The notes: generated by a model from the letters alone, not told the origin. DNA of 64,000 nucleotides from Branchiostoma floridae (GCF_000003815.2 NC_049985.1:7132066-7196065); one strand, 5' to 3'. Positions 10,441-23,758 are shown, counted from the stretch's first letter. Translations and numbers: made by a program.

Positions 10441-12950
10441 TAAGTTACTAAACCTGTGGTCTCAATTCTTAAATGATGACAGAAACATGAATAAACAGTT
10501 AACATAATGTTTATTTAGGCTACTTTAATACTAGTATTCAGTGCATAAAACTCCGTTGAATATTAATGGTCCTGGTTTCAACGTATGTACTGTGGTTTCA
10601 TCTTTTTCCAGTGCTAGCTTTTCGTCTTTGAGGTAGGAACAACACATTTTAGTAACAAAACAAGTTAAATAATTCATACACTTGAAGGTGTTATGAGCGT
10701 TTTCTAAAAACTGAACCCGTTCTACTATGCGATTTCAGTGAAGATTTGTCTGAAGATTACGTCCCACTTTCACCAAAATGTTAGGAGCTGAAATTGGTTA
10801 TGTCATCTCTAATATGCTAGCCTTTTTTGTTCGGTTTTGTGATTCGGTTCGTTTTACGTATCATCGTTACAAAGTGATTGAAAACCGTTGTTTAGACCGA
10901 CGTAGTTTTGTATTTGTGTCTTGCCTGTCATTTTAGCGCAATGATTCTATCACCGGTGTACATGAATAGCACTTGCCATCTATGAGGGATGCATATGAGC
11001 ATTGTCATACACGTATGGAGGTTGAGCAGACACTAGTTGTTGTACAAAGTCCTGTCTTAATTGCGCTTAGTTTCAGTACACGGGTCCATCGGATGGATTG
11101 TTTCGCAAAAGTGATCCAAAAACTACTTTTGATAAGAACATTTAAGCTTATAGAGCATGTTTATAGCCTAAAGCAAGGGTTAATTTCCTCCTCAAAATAC
11201 CACAATCATCCTAAACAAAAATCGGATTTATGTGATTCATCGAAAAATATTCTTAGAGCTCTTTTTATGGTTTCAAGTGCGATTTGACGTGTGTAGGAAC
11301 AATTTGTCTGAAATAATAGATCTGCTTTTCACAAACGTTTGTGAAAAGCTGTAGCGTACAGGTTCTTTCATCATGTGTAGAACGCACTAATAAATTATAA
11401 CGATTTTGCTAAATTGCTGAACATAAAAATGTAACCATATACATGTTCCAACATGTTGCAACAATAATTCAGACTTTATGCTATATGGAATTGGTCTTGT
11501 AGTTAAATTTGATTATATTTTAGAAGCAGATGACCCAAATCAGGACTGTCTCCATCCCTCTCATTCTTTGAGAGGCAATCTAAATACATAGGTGAATGTG
11601 TATAATTCTGGCACTGTGATGATGCATATGTGAGTACGGTGTACTTTTATCCAGTTTTATGCGCCCATGGTTATGAAAGACCTTTCGAAAGTCAGTGTTT
11701 GATCGCTGCCTCATTTATCAGCAAAGACAAAATGCAGCCACATATTTCAAGTTTTAAGTTATTTAGTGATTTTTGTGTTAAATGGTGACTACCGACTGGA
11801 TACACACTGCTGTGACGGATTAACCTGTTCTGAACTTCCTCCAAGTAAACAACCAAACATCCATTTTCTGTGTCTGTGCCGCGCGGCTCTTCTGAAATGA
11901 TTTGAACGGCTAGAAATAATAACTTGCAACATCTTTGTGTCAATATACGTGGATAATGTTTTCGACTGTTGAAACGAAATCTTTCAAAATATCCTTCATT
12001 AACTATGACACAAACGCATGGAATATTGTCTTGTGACTGTGAAACAGAACTGATAAACAACAAGGTCTGTAATATCAGAACGTTACAGGATGAGGTACAG
12101 ATAAACAATTATTTTGTATTTCATGGGTTTGATAACAACGACGTAATTCGTGTCATTTGAAGAGAAGAATAAAAGACTGATCGCAAGCTTGTTAGTAAGT
12201 TCTACTTTGTGTGAGGAAATAGTGTATAGTATGAACTTCTACAACACCGTCACAGATGACCTTAAACTTGTATTGTTGTATAATTTTTCGACATCATTTT
12301 TAGATACGTCTTTGATATGGTGATGCATTTAAAAAAAAGTCTCTTATTCTACCTTTACAATGCAATATTTACGCATAAAAACACTACTTACAATTGAAAA
12401 TTATTACTTTTCCTGCGGTCAAAGACCTCTTCATCCTTTTGTTCACCTTAAAACCTACTGATTATGGTGAAATACGAGATCTCACAGAAACAAAGTCTTC
12501 GGCGCCCGGGGACAAGCTGCTTTCAATTTTTTTCTCCCGTCTTATTCCAGACATTGTTGGATCAGTATAGCATGTCAAAGAACATGGGAAGGAGCAATTA
12601 TAGGCGGTTTCTTAGGAATTCTTTGAAGACTCGATAGCATCTTAGATCATTCAACTTAATACGGCAGGTACTTTTGTTTCATGTGTCGAGTACCCTTAGA
12701 TTCTGGTGGCGTCTTATCTTCAAAATGACACTATGTTCACCACTGCGATGTTGAAGTTCAGCAAAATCGCATCCGTTAGTATGTCGAGCCGTTTGGAGTT
12801 GATATTGAAGCAATAACTATAGATTGTATTCTCCAATAGCACTTTTGTAGCGCTGTTACAGTATGTGGTAAAACAGTTAAGTGTTACTTTAGAGTGCCCT
12901 TTTGTCCCTTTTAGTATATATGTTGTGCAGCGACACCGTGCCTTCTACTC
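10441..12950. other. Gene-free stretch with one perfect palindrome
   Basis: AT-rich. The notable site is a perfect 26-bp palindrome at 11324-11349, with arms GCTTTTCACAAAC and its complement and no loop. The longest open frame (minus strand, 11692-12108) opens with TTG and contains no ATG, so I do not call it a gene. Confidence 0.45.
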
Positions 12951-12955
12951 CCTTT

Positions 12956-13130
12956 CCACTCCGCGACCTAAAATTTGACAAATTACGAAACGAATCGTAT
13001 AAAAAAAGTAATCTTTTTACGCTTTTTATGTTTTGTTGCCTTTTCAGTCATACTTTTACATTTTGTATGATATACCCAGAATGAAATCGTTTTAGGTCAC
13101 AGTGAGAGCGCAGCGTCTAGTGGATAGGGG
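12956..13130. mobile_element. Foldback-family arm (degenerate copy)
   Basis: Carries the family block 'TTTGTTGCCTTTTCAGTCAT' followed by 'ACTTTTACAT', and ends in 'GCAGCGTCTAGTGG'. Equivalent blocks occur at about 42896-43413, 48170-48740 and 49635-49890. See the 42896 entry for the full structure. Confidence 0.5.
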
Positions 13131-16100
13131 GCTTAAGCAGGTTTGTGCCCGGGTGCTGTCAGAGTTAAGCCCGCCAGTGAGAAGCTAACATCAGTACCGC
13201 TGTCTCCTACCCCCATTAGCCGATGACAGGTCCGCCACAACCTGTCGAACCGTCCTGTCGTCTGGTATACAGGCGGGCAGGTCCGGTGTACGTTCGGTCT
13301 GCAGGGCTTGAAACGCTCGCTCTCTTCATACGGTGCGGTCACATTTGTCGAATACTAGCACTTGCGATAATGAAATTTTAGCGGTTGACCGCTAAAATCA
13401 AGTTACCGTTAACAAATCAAGAGGTTTATGTTTGTTTCTGTTTAAGTTTGTTTCAGTTATTGTCTTCTATTTCTATTTTCATTTATGTAATCATTTCTGT
13501 TTCCATGTATGAGTTTATTTATGTTTATTTGAAATGCAATGACAATTAAAAAAACAAATCAAGAATTACAGTACTAGGACGTCGGGTGATTTTTTTAATG
13601 TTATTCGATTTTAAAGCAGGCTGTAACAAAATGAACCACCGACATGATCTGAGATATCTTTTTCTGTAACAAAACAGCTGAAATTTGGTCGGCACTTTCG
13701 AAACTATCCAAAAAGATGCCCTCACTCAGTGTGTCAAGCTGAAAAATTGCTGGCAAGTTTTGCCGACTGCATTTTCTTTGCATCTTGTTAGCTGTGTACA
13801 ATGATGCTAGTATGAAGGATGCAAGGCATTTGGTGGGCCACTATTGTCCGTATGCCACCCTAGTGTTCCGGGTTTGTTCTATCAGTGACCAACGGTCCCG
13901 GTCCGAGCAGGTAAAGTCCTGGTCACACATTTGAACCTTGAGTTTTGCAGCACACCCAAAGCTTGGGATGCGAAATGCAGCTATTGCTTCCAAAGCCCAC
14001 AAAGTACAAAGTACGAATTAACTGGACTTCGTTGATTGTGCGCACTTACCCAAACATTAACGCGCCGAGTGGTATATCGCAATATGAAACAAAGCCCCCA
14101 AACGCACTGTATTGTAGCATGCTGCTGTCTTTTTTACTTTCAAAGAGTTTAGCTAATTTGGATTCATGTGAGAAAAACTTGTGAAATGAGTATCGGAGTT
14201 GTAAAACTTGTTTTCAGAATTTTGTCTAATAACAAATCAATATTCTATGTATCTACCTATATTTGCATTATGAGAGTTGTCACAGGTAAAAGTAGTCTGC
14301 AAATCAAATGTATGTGATGCTAACTAAGAAAACAACGTACACATCGCTAGTACCTATGTGACCATAGTCACGTATAGAGGTGTTTTTTCTGCAGTAGTAA
14401 TTGTTTATTAGTAAACCGCGGTCGGGGCCGTCCCCAAGCCCTGCCCTTGCCATCCCCACGGGAACCTCCACATGAAAAACACGTCCTCTCCTCCGCCAAT
14501 TAGACAACGGAAAGGTCCCTACAAACGCGGGAACGACTGTTTCCTCAGATCTCGACCAGAAAAATTCGCCCCGCCATCCACGAGGCATCCTCCGAATGTC
14601 TGGAGGTTCAATTAGGCCCATTAGGTGATGACTGAGGCGGCGTTCGTCACCGAGAACCTCATCCCCCATTTCCTCGTGTTTTGTACACAGACCCTTCTGG
14701 TAAAAATACACACACGACTACTCCATAACGTGTTTATTAACAACACTTTTCTTTCATGTTATTCGAAAGACATTATATTGGAGATCGCAAGCTTTATAGT
14801 GTATTTTTCTTACCAGGTCGCCAGCGCTGATCTGTACCTGTAAGTGGTTTGTGTCATACATGTACCTCTAAGAAATTTGAAAAAGAAAAATTTTATTGAA
14901 AACAAGCAACGGATAACAATAACACAAATTACGATTCAATTCTTCAACAAATATCACATATCTCCAACCTTACAAGACTTGAAAACTGTGCTTGAAGGCC
15001 AAAGTCATACGTTTTGAGCAAAATGAGGGTAACAAGTTACATTTGGATCTTCAAATACGTTACAAAAGGTGTTTTGAGCTTTACAAACGTGTTCTTTGTT
15101 CTGGGACAGTACTGTAAGCCTCATATTTCATGTAATTGCCACGGAATGTAATTTTTCTAGTTGGAAATACTTAATTCTCAATTACTGTTTATATGAAAAT
15201 GACCATGACACATCAAATTCCGTCTAGAACTTCAAACAATTTTTTGGTAATCCCTTTTTAAGCCGCGCGTTTTTCGACGAGTCCGTATCCTGTTTTTGTC
15301 CCGTCTACTCACTAAGCTGGGTCCGTTGATAGAAAAATTGTTTGTGAGGCTGACTCTTAAATTTCGGTCCCACTTTGAAACTGTATCGTACGTTGCGCAC
15401 ATTATATTATACATTGAATCATACGATAGGCCAAGCTATGTGAAAGTAAAACAACAATTTTTCGTCTCGCGACAAAAACAACAACAAAAGAACCGTTTAT
15501 GTGGTATAGCAGAACAGTGAAGTTATGTTAGAAGTGATTTTTTATACCATAAGCTGTCTCAACCCTATGGCATTGTGTAACGATATTACAGGAGTGATTT
15601 TTTTCGTTTACATTCAGCTAGTATTCGTATTTATTATATTGGCGCAACAGAAAAAATAGTTTTTATTTAGCGCTGTCTATATTGCTAGAAATACCAAATG
15701 ATGTGCTATGAAAAGTGTCTGGATTTTGTTATTCAGAAATCCATTCATAACCTTTTCAGTTATTCTGCTAAGCTACGTACACATATGCATACATATATTA
15801 CATACATACGTACAACTTACACGCACGTTAGTCGTTACCAAAACGTAACCCAAGGTGAAGGTGATAAGCACATTTGTTAGGCAGTTGTTTTTGTGTTTAA
15901 AGTTGACATGCAGGTTCAGCGGCTAAACCATGCGGTTTCCCGTGTCGGCACTGAGCTCTGAGGAAACCTTCAGAGGGACTTCAGACCCTCGGCGAGTGAG
16001 ATGTCGGCTAATTGACTGTGAAGTTTGTATTCCGCTGAAACACGAAAATAAACTATGGTGGCCTCTTGATAGCCTTGGGACTTAGTCATCAGGTTTTTAT

Positions 16101-16160
16101 AGTGACAGGGTAAGGGGCCTTGTTGTTTTTGTCGTTTTTGTATGATGGATGCCCGATTCG
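13131..16160. other. Gene-free stretch with two GC-rich blocks
   Basis: A GC-rich block lies at 13131-13345. A small hairpin with 11-bp arms lies at 13375-13385 and 13388-13398 (ATTTTAGCGGT). A second GC-rich block at 14405-14690 stands out from AT-rich flanks and is open on the minus strand for about 130 codons without any domain I recognise. It may be a conserved non-coding element. 'TGTTT' repeats occur at 13425-13530. No gene recognised. Confidence 0.35.
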
Positions 16161-16164
16161 TTTT

Positions 16165-16315
16165 CAGATACAGATACAGGTACGGGTACAAATACAGGTA
16201 TAGGTACAGATACAGGTACAGGTACAGGTACAGATACCAATACAGGTATAGGTACAGATACAGGTACAGGTACAGATACATGTACAGGTACAGGTACCGT
16301 GAGGTACAGGTACAG
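16165..16315 (+). repeat. GGTACA/GATACA hexanucleotide microsatellite
   Basis: About 25 copies of a hexamer alternating GGTACA, GATACA and variants. It runs directly into 'GGTCTAGACCTGGACCTGAA', which resembles the interior of the hAT MITE at 9884. Long open frames here (runs of Tyr-Arg or Tyr-Leu) are products of the repeat. Confidence 0.9.
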
Positions 16316-16917
16316 CGTTTTAAGTATAGGTCTAGACCTGGACCTGAACCTGTCGGACCTAAACAAGATCAAACAAGTCTGGCCAATTATAAAGTTAAAC
16401 ACGTATCCAACTGCCTGTACATGTTGTGTGTGACTGTATTGAGGTTAAAAGATTGGACGTAACATGCAGGTAGCTTCCTCCGCATGACAGGTTGTGCGTC
16501 ACTGCTGTTGCATTGGTCATTGGTGTCATAGCTGATTATATAGGGATAGATCTCATCATGAATGCTCTTGTCGATTTTCAGACATCTTCTGTCAGCTAGT
16601 CTGTACATAGTATCTAGTCACAATTGTGTATCTACCGAAGAGTATTAATTGAGCAAGCCTTATCAAATATCGGAACAAAGCGCCCCGAAACCAGTCCATA
16701 TACCCATAAGGTCATTCCTGCAGCAGGACACAGTCATGGGAATAAAACTCGTGACCTACAGCCGCGGGAATAGAACCCATGACCTGTCTCAGTTGTTCGG
16801 TACGATTGGCGCGCGGAAGGAATTCGGGTAATTGAAAACTTGTCCGGTGGTTTGGGCATTGCTTCTCTCTCTCCATGGCTGATGCACTGTCGCCTTCTTT
16901 CTCAAAGTACCTTCAGC

Positions 16918-17108
16918 TAGTCTCTACTACCAGACTGACTGCGCTAGCCACTATAAGGAGAAGAATCTGTCAGGGAAGTTTTGCTACCAGAGGAACATGA
17001 ACCTAGCCGTGGACTGACTCCCTTGGCCAATTTCCCGACTCTTTTGCCGACCGAATTCTAGGAATCGTAGGATCCCCGTACCCCCGTAGGAAGGGCTGGT
17101 GGTGGCTA
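16918..17108. mobile_element. TAGCC-ended MITE, diverged copy
   Basis: Ends TAGTCTCTACTACCAG (left) and GGTGGTGGCTA (right) match the inverted ends of the family best seen at 46556 and 47949. The interior shares 'GTGGACTGACTCCC' and 'CCCCCGTA' with the copy at 47949. No clear target duplication remains. Confidence 0.55.
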
Positions 17109-19639
17109 GTTCACAGCAATTTCTAGCTGAGCTTGCGACAAACGTACTGTCAGTATGACAAACGTATTGTTTCAGTCGCACGTTGGCGGGAAGTACGGCA
17201 GAATGACCCCGCGACAGGTGGTTGTGTGTGCGGAGGTGGTGATGATGGACACAGCTGACCTAGGTCACATGATGACAGGTCACTTTCTGTGTACACATGT
17301 GTACACACATACACAGAGAAAAAACACCGGCGGAACGTCAACATCACACGCGTTACGTTCAAGACCAACGCTTTCTGAGAAATCATAGCTTAACATGTTC
17401 ACAAAGCTTGACGCGTTTCCTGTGCGTTTCTCCATCAATATTTTACGATATGCAGTGACAAAGGAAGGCCTCGGTCGCCATGGCAGTTTTGGGCGCGGCT
17501 TACAAATTACTCCAAATGTTTCTATCAATACATTTCTTCCGTCCAATTACCCTCTCATAATATTCCACAAAAACGGTTTACCGCACACCATCATACCGTC
17601 TGAGAACAATGTCCACTCGTCTTTTCCCAGGCTGTTTTGACAACGGGAAACTTTTCTTATCTTTTCCTCCAATTAAGACGTTTTCCTGCTGACCTGTTTC
17701 TCGAAGGAGCTCGAAACGAAGACTTCCGTGTGAGTGACACTCTAAACCGGCTGATCGTTGCAGCGGAAAGATACGACCGTTTTATATGTCTGAGGGCTGT
17801 GTTTGGATAAACGGTAATTGAGGACAGAGCCGATAGGACGGTGGGCGCCTCGAGGGAACGAGGTCTGACGGCTTCATATCCGTGGGAACGAGTTCGAGTC
17901 ATCGGCAGTTGTATGGAGGAAGATATCGGCAATAGCCCCACCAAAAAGTTTCGTAGAACTGTCGGAAATGCGTCACAGAAATATGTAACAGTGCTCACAG
18001 CCATGAAGCAAGCTCCAAGATGACCCAATTGCACATACACCACTTCTTTCTCACGCGCAAAGCTTTCTGACGCTTAAGAATCAAAACCATGGCATACTGT
18101 ACAGTATTCAGTACAAAAGATGCAAAAATCTTGTGGTTCAAATAATGTACTGCTTCAGTACCAAGGAAAGACGCCAGGGGCCTCAAAATCGGTGCTTGCC
18201 TTTGTCTTTCAAAGATATATACACATACAAAATAGCATCTCAGTCAATCAAGAGGTATGCTGGACACATATATAAGTACCCGGATACACCGACACGCGCG
18301 CACACACAGGCAGACAGACAGACACACGGCGCGAACATACAGGCACACACACAGACGTGCACGCGCACAAAAATGGAGCTGAAAATAAGTCGGACTGGAC
18401 TCAGGGATTAACTCGGTTGTAACTGTTCTAAACATACATTTTATGATTACTGTCCTGTCTCCAGGTTTTGTAGGTCAGGCTTTTTATGGCGTTACCTCCA
18501 AACCATCTCACATCACTTGTAAAACTAGAGCCAGTACGCTCCAGTACCAGTGTCACAGATAGTCACGGTCGCTCGTATTGCTTGATGTTGGTGTGTTGGG
18601 AATGAAATAATGTTTATCAAATATTTGAGTTGTGTGAACAAATATGTCAAAATTTTGAAAAGGGGAGTGCAGAATATTTCGACCTTCTCCTTTTAATAAT
18701 GTGTCATAATATTTTCATAAGATTTGATTTATTCCATTGCATTACCTTATTGGTAGTTTAAACACAATGTTAGTAAGGATTTAATGTTTTCTTCTTCCTG
18801 GTAAAGTCATTTTACTATTTCAAAGATATTCTTCATGCAGTTCTATTCGCATCGCGATAATTTCTAGTGACTCCATAAGAACACCACATCACAGCACCGA
18901 CTCGGAAGTTGTAAGGCCGGAAAAGATTTTCTTCAGGTTATCACTGATATGACTAGGCGACTGCCTATGTAACAGGAAGGTCACAATGACGACGATTTCC
19001 CGACGTCCTTCCGACAACACTTCCTTCCTTTTACGACCATTTGCCGTCTGTTGACAAATACACAACAGTTTGTGGAAAATGGTCTCCACCGCGCTGGCAT
19101 GTTTACTCGTAGTCTAGATATGATAAATGAAGGAACATTCTTAGCGGATTTCCTAGTGATGAGTCATTAGTCTCAAGGTACTTTGCGTCGTCCATCTTGG
19201 TCACTATCCTCCAGCTTAAGACAACACTTTTCAACACTCTCATCCATCTATTACAAATCCTTCTTAATCCGTTTTCTTAATTTCTTTCACACGATTATCG
19301 AATGATGGTGTCTGTCGCTGAGTAAAATACCACGACGTTAATCATCAACGGTTATCTCTCCACCGGAAAACAGTAGGAAAACAGACACCAGAAGAGATAA
19401 CACTTTAAAAACTGACGACACATTTGCGACGACAGGTTTTGTTTTTCTACCAGTTTCCCAAAGAAGAAGGTTGTCGGCCATGCTGGCTTGGATTTCAGTA
19501 GTAAATTGGTTAAGACGGGTAAAGAGATAGAAGACAATGAGACGAAAAATCAAAAACTATGACTATGTTTTCCTGATCTTCATCCTCAAACTAAACTTTG
19601 TATATTGTGTTAAATCATTATCGATAAAACATATATGCG
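17109..19639. other. Gene-free stretch
   Basis: No gene recognised. A palindromic nuclear-receptor-like site, TGACCTAGGTCA (17256-17267), is followed by a further AGGTCA half-site near 17277. A CA-rich tract lies at 18286-18365. Open frames up to about 128 codons (minus strand, 17657-18043) lack any domain and open with GTG. Confidence 0.35.
18286..18365. repeat. CA/CAGA-rich microsatellite
   Basis: Imperfect run of CACA, GACA and GCGC dinucleotides and tetranucleotides. Confidence 0.75.
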
Positions 19640-19760
19640 GGCGTACATAATCCAGTGGTTAGCAACCATGCCTATCGACCAAGAAGTCGTGAGTTCGAAT
19701 CGCTCACTCGACATACAGGCTACTGGAAAGGGTTGCAGTCCTTAAGACGGGGCGTGGTGC
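19640..19760 (+). mobile_element. tRNA-like SINE head (degenerate)
   Basis: An A-box-like 'CAGTGGTTAGCAACC' (about 19653-19667) is followed by a B-box-like 'GAGTTCGAATCGCTCAC' (about 19691-19707) that can form a T-arm-like stem. There is no matching acceptor stem, so this is not an intact tRNA gene. Confidence 0.45.
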
Positions 19761-20789
19761 ACTGTTTAATTTTTGCGATTGTCGAAAAGAGCCAGGGAAT
19801 TTTCCCCGTTACGAAGAATTTGTAAACACTGTAAATGGCGTCTGTCGTCTCTGTCATTACCAGTGGAAGAGTAGCTCTACTGTTCCTTTAGTTCGTTTGA
19901 GCTAAACTGGTTAGCTCAAGCGGTTCCTTCTTTGCGTACTATAAAAGTCATAAAAGCAATGTGAGTGTAAAGAAAGATACTATTATATAGTCATGTCATA
20001 TGATATTCATGATTCATCGATGTTTTATGAAGTGCTTCAAGAATTACAAATAATTCCATTTCACCAGCTGTTTTTAGATACACGCACGTATAGCACACTT
20101 CCAATATTCATTTCAACACTGTGCAATGCCTAGACTAAGTCAATAAATACAACGTACGCTAATCGCTCTTGTAACGTTTTGTTTATTTTCGTTGATCAAC
20201 GAACACTGACACTAGGGATTACATGGAAATACACTCAAACATAATCTTGGAACAAACCTTCAAAACTGCCTGTCGTTATTCTGTGCATACTAGTCGTCAA
20301 TGTTCATCATGAAGACTTCTGAGTAAGATACACGTATCTCAGAATCGGCAATCATAAATTTTGTAATATGTCGATGTCGCTAATTACGTAACAAAATAAC
20401 ACTGACCGGTCAATGCCCGAAAGTTCAATTGAAGGGAAGATCAGAGTCAAGGTTAGTGGTTATGAACTTTTAGTAAGGACATGTAAACTACTAGCTATAA
20501 TTTATTCCGTTACTTATCCGTTGATATCTCGAAACATGCAGTATTTCCTCATTTCCTATATCTTCTATAGTTTTTGCGGCTGATATTCTATCTACAGGTT
20601 TGATTGCATCAAGGGTAAGATACTAAAAAATCTATGTAGGCGGCTTAAACAATGCTTTGACGTCAAAAAAAAAAGGAACGGCATTGAGTCACCCTTCCAA
20701 CCCACAATTTAGCTGATGACAACTCCCTTATCCTGCAACATCCCATTAAAATGTGCTAGGCGTCAATAAATAATTTTAAGCGAAAGGAA
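19761..20789. other. Gene-free stretch
   Basis: AT-rich; nothing recognised beyond scattered short repeats. Confidence 0.4.
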
Positions 20790-21235
20790 AACGTCATTGA
20801 GTCATTGCCGGTCGAGAGGACGCAGGTGCGATTCACAGAGTTAGACATTGCGTTTTGGGAAAGGTACTACTACTACTTTACACGACTTTCCTCACTTCAC
20901 CCAGGTGTAAGAGTGGGTACACCTGACTTCGGTTGGGGAGGTAGAAGCTGCTGTGAAGTGAGCTAGAAATGGGTTCAGGGCGCGATTCCCCATGAATCCA
21001 ACAACATACAGTAGACTAATCTCCAAGCAAATCCTACAGTGCCATGAGATAGAATCAAAGCTGGCGAATGACTACAGTCGGCCAAATGGAGTCAGACGGG
21101 TACCGGTCGCTTATGCACTCATAGGCCGACTTAACTCCTCTGACAGCTTTTGATACTATCTTATGCTACCATAGCATCTGCTTGGAAATTAGCCCTGGGC
21201 ACAGTGGATGATCACCCACTGCCTTTACGACCTAA
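20790..21235 (+). mobile_element. SINE-like element, same family as 2131
   Basis: Shares 'GGGAAAGGTACT', 'GGGTACACCTGACTTCGG' and 'GGGCACAGTGG...CCCACTGCC' with the copy at 2131-2390. The internal order is the same but with insertions. The B-box-like motif (GGTGCGATTCA) is degraded. Confidence 0.5.
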
Positions 21236-23189
21236 AAAAAGTGCTACGGGGCTACCTTTCCCAACCTTCACCTACCTTGAGTCAGTCCACTTACTCTCGA
21301 GTGAAGGCCCCTGACTCATCCGCCCCACCTTCGTGCGGGCCACAAAGACTTCAAAGGAATGCACCCCTGCCGCAGACACCTGTTGACGCGCGCCTGCCGC
21401 CATCTTGGCTACCCGGTCCTTTTTACCTCAGCACGCAATTCGCTCATTTCGGCAGAAAATAAACTCCCTCGCTTCCTGTTGTCCTTCAAGAGGGATACAT
21501 TACTCATAGCCTGAACCGTTTAAGGTCAACGGATGGCGTAGATGTATCGTTTAAGCAAAGGGATGTTGGCGGATTACTTAGTTTTTCTCAACCACACTTG
21601 CTCGCAACCGTTAAGACTTGTCTGCTAGGATGAGATTGCGGCGTATAGACCACACAGAGATTATGCGATTTCCCTTTATATTTACACAAAATTCTTTACA
21701 AATCACTCAAAACAACTAACCAATAACCTCTACATTGCCTCGATAACTCCAGAGGAAGTTGCGATATGCACAAATTGTGTTGTTTTTATAAAGAGACACG
21801 CGTAGAAACAACCGAAACAGGGCGAGTAGTAGAGATATTTTGGTGCTTTGCACAATAGGATAAGCTAATTTGCTAATTTTACGGACCCATAAGCCCGGTA
21901 AATTATTGTGTACATTAAGGCAGTGTTGGAACCAGCGGGCGGTCACCAGCGGGTGGTGTGGCTGCCATTTCGTCATCGAATTTTACGCTCAATCAACTCA
22001 GAGAGCATCCCCGTCTATACACCTGCTTCACACAGACAAATCACGCCACCTAACTATTACCTGCTACACCCCCAGTGTCTACGGAAAGAAACTTTTTTTG
22101 TTCATGCCGCTTAGAATACTACTTTCCCTTGGCGCTAAGTATGAACAATGGAAGATAATCTCTACTTCCAGCGGGGTATAAACCGAGTCTTGCCGGTGTC
22201 TTTGTCTCTTACACGCGAATTTGAGTCGTAACTCCCATGAGGTGGGGAGGCTGTTACTTCAGTCATTGTCGTTTGGCACGAAACTTCCAGTCTTGTTGTC
22301 TAGAAGTCTCCTATAAAATCATGAAAACTGTTTGCTTTCTATATCAATTCTGATGGCGAAGCTTGCCAAGTTCTTAAGGTGACATATAGTGTTTCGCTTG
22401 TGAAATAACAGAAAATAACAGTTTTTTGTGTGCATTTTACGCCAAGTTTAAAGCCACTGTGTATGAACTTGATTTGGATTTTGTAGCCTTGTTAAACGTG
22501 ACTTAGATTTTCTGTGGCTTTGATAAATGTGATTTGTATCTTTGTAGCCTTAATAGTCATGATCATTTGGAATTTTCATCCTTGCTAAACATGATTTGGA
22601 CTTTTAAAGCCTTGCTAAACGTTTGTGAAATAGTTGTCCGGCGTCAATCAAACATATTTCTCTCGTACTGTCAACATAGAAAAGAATAATTTACGAAGGT
22701 ATTATGTGTCTGATAGTATTGAGTATTGTTCGTATTCGTAGAATAGAAAGAAAGACAAAGTTTACAATGTCCTATTGGGCCTGGATTATACTTTTCTGGT
22801 TTAACATATATAACATGAACAAAGACTATAAAAGTAGCTTCATTTGACTCAAAACAGCGATAACTAAGATAATAGCAACACAGTTGCTGCTTATCTATTT
22901 ATTTATTTTACAAGTTGCTGCTTATGCTTACTTTGGTGAGTTTTAAGTCTGACCTTTCTCGTTGTTATCATTTATCGAGAAAATCGTGTTGTAATGATTT
23001 GGGCCTTTAACAATTTTATTAAGCCAGGAGAAACGTCACAAAATGAATTATTTGATCAAATGAAATTAAGCTTGTACCAAATTGATCTAACGTTACTTCG
23101 ATCATTGTGGCTTTTCTTAGTTGAACTGAACACAAGGTAACTGGTTAGAAAATAAGAAATCTTGTTGCTGTAGAAGGTTGAGTGAGTAG
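21236..23189. other. Gene-free stretch
   Basis: At 22470-22625 a loose repeat of about 40 bp ('AAACGTGATTTGGATTTT' then 'GTAGCCTT') recurs three or four times. Otherwise AT-rich with no recognised gene. Confidence 0.35.
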
Positions 23190-23350
23190 CGGGCCATCAA
23201 AGCCTAGTGTCGGCGCCTGTCGTCTGCACCGTCATTAGTGATAGGTCAGCGGCGGGGCGGGAGAGGGCTGGGCGCCAAATATGGGGGGCTGGGTCATGAC
23301 GTAAATCATCTTCCGGGTGCGGTGTGACGTCATCGGGAAACTGCGAGGAA
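23190..23350. promoter_or_regulatory. GC-rich island with CArG box and CREs
   Basis: An exact SRF CArG box (CCAAATATGG, 23275-23284), a variant CRE (TGACGTAA, 23297-23304) and a perfect CRE palindrome (TGACGTCA, 23325-23332) fall within 60 bp in a GC-rich island set in AT-rich DNA. SRF and CREB sites of this kind are typical of muscle and immediate-early control elements. Its position 35 kb 3' of HAND makes a distal element possible. Function is inference from motifs. Confidence 0.4.
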
Positions 23351-23700
23351 ATACGGGCTAAGTAGCGGTTTTGCACTCGTGAATAACAGTCATGTGCATG
23401 CAGGGTTTTGTTGTCTTGGTGTTCTTGTTCTTATTTTTAGTTCCATTTGGGGGCAAATAATACAATAGTGAGGAAATACCCATTTTTCTAACAAAAACTC
23501 ATATTAGTAGATGTTTAGTGTGCAAGTACGAAATAGAAAAGACCATTTTTGCTTTACGTTTATTTCATTACTGTATTCTATATCTTATTATTGTTTTATC
23601 ATTATTGTATTTCCGACATTCAGGCATGAATTTGCATTTTTATTCTATCCTCGACTGCCCAACCCAACATTGTATGAAAATAGAGAGTACGTGTACATTT

Positions 23701-23758
23701 ACTCTACTCTACTCTACTCTACTCTACTCTACTCTACTCTACTCTACTCTACTCTACT
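23701..23758 (+). repeat. (ACTCT)n microsatellite
   Basis: Eleven perfect ACTCT units plus a partial one. The same pentamer occurs in short runs near 10113 and 27745. Confidence 0.95.

Noticed and set aside
11692-12108. 138-codon minus-strand frame with a hydrophobic start
   Set aside because: The opening codon is TTG and the frame contains no ATG. No splice sites or family resemblance seen.
16097-16462. Several overlapping frames of Tyr-Leu, Tyr-Arg or Gly-Thr repeats
   Set aside because: Products of translating the GGTACA microsatellite.
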